From Bacteroidales bacterium (GTDB lineage Bacteria; Bacteroidota; Bacteroidia; Bacteroidales; FEN-979), in the NCBI GenBank assembly GCA_016926765.1, contig JAFGNY010000131.1:1-7020 (forward strand): a stretch of 7,020 nucleotides of DNA, written 5' to 3'. Position numbers and translations under genes: made by a program. Positions within the stretch are counted from its first letter, which is position 1; each line of letters opens with the position of its first letter. The notes under the pieces are model-generated. The model had not been told where the DNA came from. It did not search any database and was given only the letters and a program-made list of their open reading frames with translations. Positions 1 to 6,970 of this stretch are shown here, one piece after another.

Positions 1-887
1 ACGATTCCCTGAAACATGTTTCTGGCAGTAGATATCAATGGCTCCGTTGAAAGTATTACATCCTGATGTCTGATCAGCACGTAACCCCGGATGGCAGGAG
101 ATTTGTTTTCAAGCTTTATGGTTATACGATCGTTGATCAGCGCTTCTGTATTCCCGGAAAAATGATTGCACCGGACAGGGAAAAAATTTTTTTCTCCTAT
201 AAAATTCGCAACAAATTCATTCGAAGGATGCTGAAAAACCTCTTCCGGCGAACCTGTCTGGATAACCTGCCCCTGATTGACCACAGCGATTTGATTGGCA
301 AGGGAAATGGCTTCTTCGTAATCGTGTGTAACATGGACAATGGTTTGCCCTTCGCGGTGGATCGTGCGTAACAAATTGCGGATATGGTCACGAAGTCGTT
401 TATCCAGGGAGGAAAGAGGTTCATCCAGAAGAAGGATCTTTGGACTCAGGATCAGGGTCCGCCCAAGTGCGAGACGTTGAAGCTCCCCACCCGACAGGCT
501 GACCGGAGATCGTTTTAACAGATCCTGTAAATTCATTTTACGGGCTATCTCAGAGATGACTCCCAGTTTGTGATGCCTCGATAAATGTTTGTTTTGGAGA
601 GGATAAGCGAGATTTTCATAAACGGTCATGTGTGGAAAAATGGCATAGTCCTGGAAGACGAACCCGATATTTCGTTCCTGGATCCGTTTCCGGGTAATCT
701 CCTCCCCATCCAGATAAAGATGTCCGGAATCTGGTATTCTCAATCCTGCAATGGTTTCCAGGATGAGCGATTTTCCAGCGCCCGACTCGCCAAGCAGGAT
801 GAAATAGTCTCCCTGGTTTACTTCGAAAGAGATATGATTCAGAAAAAAATCCCCGAACCTGCAGGTGATGTCAAGAAGTTTCAGCAT
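1..887 (-). CDS. modC: Molybdate/tungstate-type ABC transporter ATP-binding protein (3' end beyond window)
   Basis: This is the cytoplasmic ATPase that would drive the adjacent permease to import molybdate or tungstate. The reading frame opens at ATG 887 and runs off the left edge after 295 codons without a stop. The ABC domain is complete: Walker A GESGAGKS (33-40), Q-loop Q79 in FVFQDYAIFP, signature LSGGE (131-135), Walker B ILLLDE (151-156), D-loop SSLD (159-162) and H-loop H188. From about residue 235 an accessory region begins; RHQDVILS followed by STARNMFQGI matches the start of the ModC/WtpC TOBE region, where 'ISARN' is a hallmark, and argues for Mo/W rather than sulfate or sugar. 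The start overlaps the permease end by 17 nt, suggesting translational coupling. It is preceded by an A tract instead of a Shine-Dalgarno motif. The symbol is family level: molybdate and tungstate cannot be separated from this sequence. Confidence 0.93.
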   Translation of the reverse strand, partial: MLKLLDITCRFGDFFLNHISFEVNQGDYFILLGESGAGKSLILETIAGLRIPDSGHLYLDGEEITRKRIQERNIGFVFQDYAIFPHMTVYENLAYPLQNKHLSRHHKLGVISEIARKMNLQDLLKRSPVSLSGGELQRLALGRTLILSPKILLLDEPLSSLDKRLRDHIRNLLRTIHREGQTIVHVTHDYEEAISLANQIAVVNQGQVIQTGSPEEVFQHPSNEFVANFIGEKNFFPVRCNHFSGNTEALINDRITIKLENKSPAIRGYVLIRHQDVILSTEPLISTARNMFQGI

Positions 888-1656
888 TTTTTTTAGCCAG
901 GGTTCTGAGAATGATAAAAACAGTCAGAGATACCAGGATGAACAGCACAGAAACAGGTCGGGCATAGTTTAGCCCGAAAGATCCGAACCGTTCGTATATC
1001 AGTACCGGTGCAATCATCGGATGGTAAGCCACCACGATTACAGCTCCGAATTCACTCATACCACGGGCGAACATCAGGATCAGCCCCGAAACAATGTTTC
1101 TCCATGCCAGAGGAAGAGAAATGGTGAAAAATACCCTGACTGGCGACGCACCCAATGTGAGAGCTGCTTTTTCCAGACGGACCGGAACTGCAGAAAAACC
1201 ATCCCTGGCGGCATTGACCAGAAAGGGAATACTTACAAAGGCCATCGCTAAGGCAATCCCGGCAGGATGACCAACAAAGTCAAGGCCAATGGCTGAGCCC
1301 ATTTTTCCGACCGGTGAATTTCTCGATACAAAACCAAGGATCGCAATACCTGCTGCAGAATGAGGAATCACAACAGGAAGGTCAATGATACCGGTAACCA
1401 GCCTCTTCAACGGAAACTCCTTTCTGGCTAAGAGGTAAGAAAACGGGATGGCCCCAATCGCAAAGATCAGGGTTGCAGCCATAGAAACCCATATGGTCAG
1501 CCATATGCTTCGCTGAACCTCTTTTTCTCGGGCAGTTTCAAACAATTCACCGGTACCTGTTGCAAAAAACATTCCTAACAATGGCGCCAGGATGAAGAGT
1601 AATACCAGCGCGCTTAGAAAGATCAGTACCAGAGAGAAAAAAGAGAATCTATTCAT
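871..1656 (-). CDS. modB: Molybdate/tungstate-type ABC transporter permease (ModB/WtpB family)
   Basis: This is an inner-membrane channel subunit of 261 aa, a normal length for the family, expected to work as a homodimer with the downstream ATPase. Hydrophobic segments lie near residues 5-32, 52-77, 86-109, 130-150, 185-208 and 236-252. The ATPase-coupling EAA loop is clear at about 162-182 (EKAALTLGASPVRVFFTISL). The segments IDLPVVIPHSAAGIA (91-105) and MSEFGAVIVVAYHPMIAPVL (200-219) closely resemble archaeal molybdate/tungstate permeases as I remember them, so WtpB-like is the better fit within the family. The ATG at 1656 is the first possible start: the frame upstream has no ATG, GTG or TTG before a stop. 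The stop lies inside the ATPase gene. No binding-protein gene sits next to it within the window; the gene before it encodes a sulfite-oxidase-fold lipoprotein. Substrate (Mo or W) is inferred from family only. Confidence 0.93.
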   Translation of the reverse strand: MNRFSFFSLVLIFLSALVLLFILAPLLGMFFATGTGELFETAREKEVQRSIWLTIWVSMAATLIFAIGAIPFSYLLARKEFPLKRLVTGIIDLPVVIPHSAAGIAILGFVSRNSPVGKMGSAIGLDFVGHPAGIALAMAFVSIPFLVNAARDGFSAVPVRLEKAALTLGASPVRVFFTISLPLAWRNIVSGLILMFARGMSEFGAVIVVAYHPMIAPVLIYERFGSFGLNYARPVSVLFILVSLTVFIILRTLAKKNAETS

Positions 1657-1711
1657 GGATAGGGAAACTTGTTCATAAAGATGCTGGCGTTTGGATCAGG
1701 ATTTAGCTGGG
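1657..1711 (-). other. 55-nt intergenic gap between lipoprotein and permease
   Basis: This is the widest gap inside the gene run. I find no terminator-like hairpin with a T tract and no convincing promoter, so transcription probably continues through it. One frame different from that of the upstream lipoprotein stays open across the gap and closes at a TGA that overlaps the permease ATG as ATGA; this is discussed as a finding. The gap is far too short to hold a substrate-binding protein gene. Confidence 0.5.
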
Positions 1712-2782
1712 TTATCTGACCTGGATTTCCGAAATGGCTTTCACCGCCCGGTCGGAGAAAAAGTCGCCGGCAGCAAAAATCCTGAAAAGACCCCCCTCTT
1801 CATCCCTCTTTCCGGTGATCAGTAACACTTCTGCCTGGTCATTCCGGTTCATGATTTCGCTCAGAGAAAATACTGACCGGTATCCATCTGCTCCGATAAC
1901 CAATACCAGTGATTGCTGAAGAGATTTCCTGGAAAGAGGTACATGAGATATTAAGAGCTCTTTCAGGTAAACTCCGGTAAAGGGTTCTGTAGAATGGATG
2001 CCACGCCCTTTTCCGTAAAAAATAGTATGGAAGGTCTCTTCCTGAAATACTTCCGGTTGGGATTCGAGAGTAAGAAAGGTTTCATTGCCGGTTGAAAAAG
2101 TGATCCCCGGCGAATAAAATGGGGAGATATCCCTGTTTACCGGAATTTTTTCATCCCACGATTTGATGGTGATCTTAACCGGATTAGAGATGTTCCGATC
2201 GGTGATCAGATCGGAGGCAACGACCAGTTTCCGTTCGGTTGGAAGAGGCCATAACTCGTTTGTTTTACTTGGTACGATCCGGGCGACATCGGTTGCGATC
2301 AATATCCTGTTCAAAACAGTTGGGTAGAAAATCTCTCCCCAACTGAGCAGTACGGTATCACCCCGGTCATTGGTGATCTCTGCATACAGGTCGATGACAG
2401 GTGGAAATTCCTCCTTGTTTTTTTTGTTGGGATAGCGTTCTGTCAGGATATCGAAAAGGGAGTACCCATCGTAACGGTATGCTCCGACAAACGAATTGGT
2501 GCCATCTTCGTTCAATAGGGTTTCCTTGACGATAACCGATCGTTTTGGCAGGGCGGTGAAGTCGGTTTTTCCGGAATTTTCGAGCTCACCCGTAAGTTCA
2601 ATCTCTCCTCCTGTCAGGGAATGGGTTTCTATGTTATCATAAAAATTGTTGTTCCGGTCGGTCGTATCCGGGTTATCGCTGTTGGCGATCAGGGATTGGC
2701 TTGCCATGTGTACACGTTTGTTATCCTCACAGGATATTACAAGAACAGCAACGGCAAAGATGAATAAAATTTGTTTATACAT
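1712..2782 (-). CDS. Lipoprotein with two degenerate sulfite-oxidase-fold (molybdopterin-binding-like) domains
   Basis: The product (356 aa) has a lipoprotein signal peptide ending in LVISC, with lipidated C18 followed by E-D, so it is an envelope lipoprotein. After a polar linker (about 22-57) comes a domain at about 58-206: GEIELTGELENSG, an LP element, then GAYRYDGYSLFDILTERYP, and finally LVVASDLITDR with VKITIKSW. This order matches the oxidoreductase molybdopterin-binding (SUOX) fold. A second, shorter copy occupies about 255-356: FTGVYLKELL, VLVIGADGYRSVFSLSEI and AAGDFFSDRAVKAISEIQV. C18 is the only cysteine, so the molybdenum-ligand cysteine of true sulfite oxidases is absent and catalysis of that kind is unlikely; a binding role is more plausible. 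It starts 20 nt after the receptor stop and lies just before the Mo/W permease, the usual place of the substrate-binding protein. Fold assignment is by motif reading; function is unknown. Confidence 0.85.
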   Translation of the reverse strand: MYKQILFIFAVAVLVISCEDNKRVHMASQSLIANSDNPDTTDRNNNFYDNIETHSLTGGEIELTGELENSGKTDFTALPKRSVIVKETLLNEDGTNSFVGAYRYDGYSLFDILTERYPNKKNKEEFPPVIDLYAEITNDRGDTVLLSWGEIFYPTVLNRILIATDVARIVPSKTNELWPLPTERKLVVASDLITDRNISNPVKITIKSWDEKIPVNRDISPFYSPGITFSTGNETFLTLESQPEVFQEETFHTIFYGKGRGIHSTEPFTGVYLKELLISHVPLSRKSLQQSLVLVIGADGYRSVFSLSEIMNRNDQAEVLLITGKRDEEGGLFRIFAAGDFFSDRAVKAISEIQVR

Positions 2783-2802
2783 GGTATGTTTGAATTGATT
2801 TG

Positions 2803-5136
2803 TTAAAACTTTACTGTGATTTCTCCGGTGATGATCCGGCCGGGACTTAATTGAATTTTTTCGCTGATATATTGAACATTAAACAGATTATCTACATTGA
2901 GTGCCAGGGTTAGATGATGAAAGAAGGTATGCCAGAGTTTAAAACTGAATGTATGATAAGCAGGAAACATGGAATATCCCAGATCGATATCGGGTTCATT
3001 CTGATCATTGATCCATCGTGATCCTACATATTTCCACATAACTTTTGTATGGATTATCCGGTTCTTCCAGGTCAGGATAACAGAGGCTTTATGCCTGGGA
3101 ACGTCGGTAAGATATTTCCCTGTCAGATCTACCCCTCCTGTCGAATCAGGCTGTTGAAAACGGGTTATTTTTGACTGGACGAAAGAGTAGTTTGCGGTCA
3201 TCATGATCTGAGATACCGGTGTCCAGGAAATGTCGAAATCCAAACCAACGATATCTACCTGGCTGATATTACGTTTCTGGTATACCGGGTCGAGCCTGTA
3301 TCCCAGATTCACTGAATCGCCGGTAGCCAGGTAATAGAGAAAGTCATATCCAATGGAGTAATATATAGAAGGAGAAAGAATGAAATGACGTAGGATTGTT
3401 ACGTCAAAACCGGTTTCTATGTTGTAGAGGTTTTCCGGATTAAGGGCTGGGTTCGCAATCTTGAATCCACCTCTTTTTTTTCCGGTCCGGCAAAGATCAT
3501 CCAGATTGGGAGCCCTGAATCCTTTGGCAACAGAGAGGTAAATACGATCGCTGCTATTGAACTGGTATTGAACCGAACATTTCGGATCGATGTTGAACCA
3601 TGTGTGAACAGGTATGAGAGTGTCCTGGTAATCCTGAAGGTATTGAATTGAATAGGAGGGATACTCTGCCAGAAACATTCCCTGGCTGAACACGGCATAA
3701 TTTAACCGGATTCCGACATTTATCCTGACCTTGTTTTTGGCAAGGGTAAGTTCATCCTGAAGGAACATGGCATAGGTTTGCATCTTACCTGAGTTCGTAA
3801 TCAAGTCGGTGGAAGTATAGTAAATATCCTGTCCCTCCACATCTCCCAGATGATAATCTATTCCGGCAGAAAGCGAGTGATGATTTCCGGAAGCAAAAGT
3901 CAGATCGCCTTTTATTCCCCTGTCGGTTCGAATTGATTTAACCTTGTATAAGTTGTATTCACCTTCACTCATATATTCGTTGAGACGACTATATCCTTCT
4001 GTAAACCAGTACCCGGCGATTTCCCAATTCCAATACTTCCGGTTACCCTGGTATCTGGCCGTGATTTGCCAGGTATCATGTTTCTCATGTGCACCATCTA
4101 TCTCATAGATCTGAACCCCTCTTCCCCGTTTATCGTTGAAAAAGGATGACGAGACTTCTATTGCGTGCTGCTTGTTGAACCGGTAACCGGCAACCAGTCC
4201 GATTTTAGCTTCCCGGAGTTTGGTGTCGACATAAAATGTGTCGCCTGGTTCGAGGTATTCGGGAATTTCCCCGTTATATCCATCACTTATCCGGTAGAAT
4301 CCGTTGAGATTATATAGAAAGCCTTTTTCCGGATTGTTTACCGGGATCAGGCCTCCCATCGAATAACGGAACCCAAAGGTGTGAAATGTGCCATATTCAA
4401 CAGTTGCGATTCCACCGATCTTTTCTTCAGGCTGGCGACTTTTTATATCAATGACACCACCCATTGCATGGCTGCCATACCGGGCAGGCCCCGGGCCTTT
4501 CGTGATCTCTATCTCTGATACATTCTCCCGGTTAATCAGATGCCAGTTCACAGTGCCTTCGTCTGATTTATTGATCGGAAATCCATCCATCAAAACGAGG
4601 GTTCGCCCCTGGTCTGTTCCACTCATTCCCCGCATAGCCACTACGGTTGAGTTATCAAACAGCCCCAGGGAAGAGGAGGTGTTTACTCCCGACACATAAT
4701 CAAGGATATCAGTGATCCCGGCTCCGGGACTATCCATGATGGATTCCTGATCCACCCGTTCCATCCGCATCGGAGTCGTCAGAATCATCCTGTCATTCCT
4801 GCTCCCTTTGATTTCCACCTCTTTGACCGTCATCACCGACAGGTTCAGTGCAAAAGAAATTCTCAGATGCTGGGTTTCCTGAATGCTGATCTCTTTAATT
4901 GATGACTGATATCCGAGAAAGGAAGCAGAAATCAGATAGAAACCCGCCGAATCAATGGGAAGCTTGTATTCACCCCGATCATTGGTCCACGTGCCCAGTG
5001 AGGTTCCTATAAGAAGAACATGTGCCCCACAAAGCGGTTTCTGAGTGAAAGAATCCCGTACAGTTCCGGTGATCAATCCCGATGCGAATAACCAGACCGG
5101 GTTGCATAGGAGAAAGATACCCAGGAATGCTCTCAA
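2803..5136 (-). CDS. TonB-dependent outer-membrane receptor with N-terminal carboxypeptidase-regulatory-like domain
   Basis: This is a 777-aa outer-membrane gate that uses TonB-ExbBD energy to bring a scarce ligand into the periplasm. It has a signal peptide (1 to about 19), a CarboxypepD_reg-like beta-sandwich (about 21-100, LITGTVRDSFTQKPLCGAHV), then a plug (about 118-236) with AMRGMSGTDQGRTLVLMDG and EIEITKGPGPARYGSHAMGG. The beta-barrel follows, including the conserved YLSVAKGFRAPNLDDL and ANPALNPENLYNIETG (about 533-577), and ends in the terminal phenylalanine typical of barrel proteins. It is shorter than SusC proteins (about 1000 aa) and has no SusD partner, which points to a metal, siderophore or cofactor ligand rather than glycans. 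The start is TTG at 5136-5134, overlapping the previous gene's stop as TTGA; TGA TAA stops lie just upstream in frame and no ATG precedes the signal peptide. Ligand is not identifiable from sequence; Mo/W is suggested only by the neighbours. Confidence 0.95.
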   Translation of the reverse strand: MRAFLGIFLLCNPVWLFASGLITGTVRDSFTQKPLCGAHVLLIGTSLGTWTNDRGEYKLPIDSAGFYLISASFLGYQSSIKEISIQETQHLRISFALNLSVMTVKEVEIKGSRNDRMILTTPMRMERVDQESIMDSPGAGITDILDYVSGVNTSSSLGLFDNSTVVAMRGMSGTDQGRTLVLMDGFPINKSDEGTVNWHLINRENVSEIEITKGPGPARYGSHAMGGVIDIKSRQPEEKIGGIATVEYGTFHTFGFRYSMGGLIPVNNPEKGFLYNLNGFYRISDGYNGEIPEYLEPGDTFYVDTKLREAKIGLVAGYRFNKQHAIEVSSSFFNDKRGRGVQIYEIDGAHEKHDTWQITARYQGNRKYWNWEIAGYWFTEGYSRLNEYMSEGEYNLYKVKSIRTDRGIKGDLTFASGNHHSLSAGIDYHLGDVEGQDIYYTSTDLITNSGKMQTYAMFLQDELTLAKNKVRINVGIRLNYAVFSQGMFLAEYPSYSIQYLQDYQDTLIPVHTWFNIDPKCSVQYQFNSSDRIYLSVAKGFRAPNLDDLCRTGKKRGGFKIANPALNPENLYNIETGFDVTILRHFILSPSIYYSIGYDFLYYLATGDSVNLGYRLDPVYQKRNISQVDIVGLDFDISWTPVSQIMMTANYSFVQSKITRFQQPDSTGGVDLTGKYLTDVPRHKASVILTWKNRIIHTKVMWKYVGSRWINDQNEPDIDLGYSMFPAYHTFSFKLWHTFFHHLTLALNVDNLFNVQYISEKIQLSPGRIITGEITVKF

Positions 5137-6002
5137 CGGACTGTAAACCTGGTTGAATAACGGTTATCAGATCCACTCAACGTGACATTCAGAAGGTATG
5201 TTCCGGAAGAAAGATCCAGTCCGATCTCATTCGACAGGGAAGGAGTATGATCAAGGTATAAAACTTTTCCAGTCATATCTGTGATGGATAAATGGTTCCA
5301 CGGAACTGTGGATGTCACCCGGAATGAACCGTTGTTTGGATTTGGGAACAGATGAATTACATTTGAATAGATGATTTCCTCCACACCGAGTGTGTTTCTG
5401 CCTGTGATTAAGATATCGTCGATCATACTGATGGCTTCTGAAGCGATCGGTTTCTCAGTATTGTCATCTTCTCCCGCTACAATCCAACGAACATAGATTG
5501 AGGAGGTTCCCTGGTTGGAGATGGGAATATCCAGGTTATCGACAACTCCGGTGATCCAATCGTCAGAAACAATTACTGCCCCACCGGGAATATCTTCGTA
5601 AGCGATTTCGCTTAATCGCCACTGGAGATTAAAATTAAGCGGCCCCTGAGGGTCCAGGGTACTTCGTTGTTTGGAAGAGACTTTGAAATCAGTATAACCC
5701 GGAGCTTTGAATTTAACCGACCAATACTTGGAGTTTTCTCCATTTTCCCAGCCATCCGTGGCCGCAGCAAAGGAAGAAGCACCCTCTGTAAAGTAAATGG
5801 TGTTAACGGTTGTATCATCTCCGGAAAGAAGATCCCATTGGAAACGGAGATCATAACCTTGGTTTGTTGTGGTTCCAAGGTTTGCATTCAGACTGTCAGG
5901 CCCTGAGGTTGATGGAAATGTCCATCCTGTCAGGGTGTCGTTTTGCGCGAAGAGAAAAGCGCTACTTATAATGAAGGCAAGCAATAGTAAAATTTTTCTC
6001 AT
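5133..6002 (-). CDS. Secreted protein with T9SS type A sorting domain
   Basis: The protein (289 aa) has a classical Sec signal peptide (MRKILLLLAFIISSAFLFAQ, cut probably after Q20). A beta-rich domain follows at about 21-200. It starts with TGWTFPS, has a middle ATDGWENGENSKYWSVKFKA and ends in SMIDDILITG, a pattern I recognise from many Bacteroidota extracellular proteins but which has no assigned activity. Residues about 216-289 form a type A T9SS C-terminal domain: LFPNPNNGSFRV, ITDMTGKVLY and LDLSSGTYLLNV, ending in FTVR. The protein should therefore cross the outer membrane through the type IX system and be attached to the cell surface or released, with the sorting domain removed. No catalytic motif is visible and the mature part is small, so a binding or accessory role beside the receptor is more likely than an enzyme. 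It starts 30 nt after the preceding gene and its TGA overlaps the receptor's TTG start. Confidence 0.92.
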   Translation of the reverse strand: MRKILLLLAFIISSAFLFAQNDTLTGWTFPSTSGPDSLNANLGTTTNQGYDLRFQWDLLSGDDTTVNTIYFTEGASSFAAATDGWENGENSKYWSVKFKAPGYTDFKVSSKQRSTLDPQGPLNFNLQWRLSEIAYEDIPGGAVIVSDDWITGVVDNLDIPISNQGTSSIYVRWIVAGEDDNTEKPIASEAISMIDDILITGRNTLGVEEIIYSNVIHLFPNPNNGSFRVTSTVPWNHLSITDMTGKVLYLDHTPSLSNEIGLDLSSGTYLLNVTLSGSDNRYSTRFTVR

Positions 6003-6032
6003 AGCATCTGATTTTAATGGTTAAACATGTTT
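6003..6032 (-). other. 30-nt intergenic gap with a perfect 10-bp palindrome
   Basis: The short spacer before the T9SS-cargo gene contains AAACATGTTT at 6023-6032, a perfect but small palindrome, immediately after the stop of the first lipoprotein gene. It is too short and A/T-rich to be a convincing intrinsic terminator, so I treat the two genes as co-transcribed. Confidence 0.3.
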
Positions 6033-6947
6033 TTATTGTTGAATTTTTAAAGCAAACGTGATTATTCCGGCAGGATCGTGATCAGCAGACAGGACCTGAA
6101 TCAACCCCTTTTTTCCCCGGGATGTCAGAAATGGGATTACGTTACCCGGATCCGACCATTTGAATTTCCGTTTCCCCCATACATCATCATAGGATAAAAT
6201 CAGCAGACTGTCGTTATGACAGGCATTAAAAACTGAAACAGGAATAGGATCTGCATCCACACTGATATCGTATTTAGTGAAAGGTTTTGAAGTCCACCCC
6301 GAAATAAATGGATAATAAGCACCGATTCCACCACCCTCTTCCCCAGGTGATGAGAATGTAGGAGAAGGCAGATTGTCATCGCTGTAATAATAAACAGCCA
6401 GGTCGATCTGGTTCGGGAAAAGCCCGGCTGAATCATCAGTAAAGACCTCTCCTGTCATCGGATCCAGGAAATGACCAACCAGATTATTGTTTTGATATCC
6501 CAAAGTAATCAACGGGTATTCGAAAATTCCACCCCAGGTAGAATTCGGATCTTTAAAAAGCGTTAGTGAAGTAGTAGCAAACTGTCTGTTTTTATCCATT
6601 ACCTGAAAGGTCCAGGCAGCAGTATCTTCCTCCCCCTGGTAAAAGACTTCATGGACCTGAAAACCGGTTGAATTCAGGCCGGAATCAAGGACGACTTTCA
6701 CCGTTCCGTCGGACATGATTTTCTTGATCACAAAATTGGTAATGTTGGCATCTCTTCCGGTGGCATGAACCCCGAAACGAAGCATCCCGCCAATCGCTAT
6801 CACGGAATAATCGGGAGTATATTCCTGACCTTGTATTAATTCAATTGTGGGTGGAAGATAGTCTTTCTCTTTTTCACAGGAGATAACAAGAATGAACAGA
6901 AGAATTGATAACATTTGATTGACATTCGTGCGAGTTATTATTTTCAT
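6033..6947 (-). CDS. Uncharacterised Bacteroidota lipoprotein
   Basis: This is a 304-aa envelope lipoprotein of unknown function and the first gene of the run. The signal peptide ends in LVISC, with lipidated C24 followed by EKEKD; the charged run after the cysteine resembles lipoprotein export signals of Bacteroidota, so surface exposure is plausible. The ATG at 6947 is preferred to the internal Met12 because it supplies K2 and R6 as the positive n-region. Residues about 32-132 (PPTIELIQGQEYTPD, GGMLRFGVHATGRD, TAAWTFQVMDKN) look like an Ig-like beta-sandwich. Residues about 140-304 include LVGHFLDPMTGEVFTDD and IDLAVYYYSDD, a layout I have seen in other Bacteroidota surface lipoproteins that lack a known role. 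No enzyme motif is apparent. Position next to a T9SS cargo and a TonB receptor suggests ligand capture or surface assembly, which is inference. Confidence 0.85.
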   Translation of the reverse strand: MKIITRTNVNQMLSILLFILVISCEKEKDYLPPTIELIQGQEYTPDYSVIAIGGMLRFGVHATGRDANITNFVIKKIMSDGTVKVVLDSGLNSTGFQVHEVFYQGEEDTAAWTFQVMDKNRQFATTSLTLFKDPNSTWGGIFEYPLITLGYQNNNLVGHFLDPMTGEVFTDDSAGLFPNQIDLAVYYYSDDNLPSPTFSSPGEEGGGIGAYYPFISGWTSKPFTKYDISVDADPIPVSVFNACHNDSLLILSYDDVWGKRKFKWSDPGNVIPFLTSRGKKGLIQVLSADHDPAGIITFALKIQQ

Positions 6948-6970
6948 ACTTCTTAGATGATAGGTTGTTA

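Noticed and set aside
11..22. Perfect palindrome GAAACATGTTTC, resembling AAACATGTTT at 6023-6032, considered as a repeated regulatory site
   Set aside because: It lies inside the ATPase coding sequence (ARNMFQG), one copy is coding and the other intergenic, and 10-12 bp palindromes occur by chance.
585..896. Plus-strand open frame of 103 codons
   Set aside because: It lies wholly antisense to the ATPase gene, whose ABC motifs are intact, and its translation shows no domain or signal.
4388..4699. Plus-strand open frame of 103 codons
   Set aside because: It is antisense to the plug domain of the TonB receptor and has a composition expected of a shadow frame.
2803..5136. SusC-type glycan receptor
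   Set aside because: The protein is far shorter than SusC family members and no SusD-like gene is adjacent.
4979..5176. Minus-strand frame of 65 codons spanning the cargo/receptor junction, considered as an alternative receptor start
   Set aside because: Its frame lacks a signal peptide and does not continue into the receptor; the TTG at 5136 gives a good signal peptide in the correct frame.
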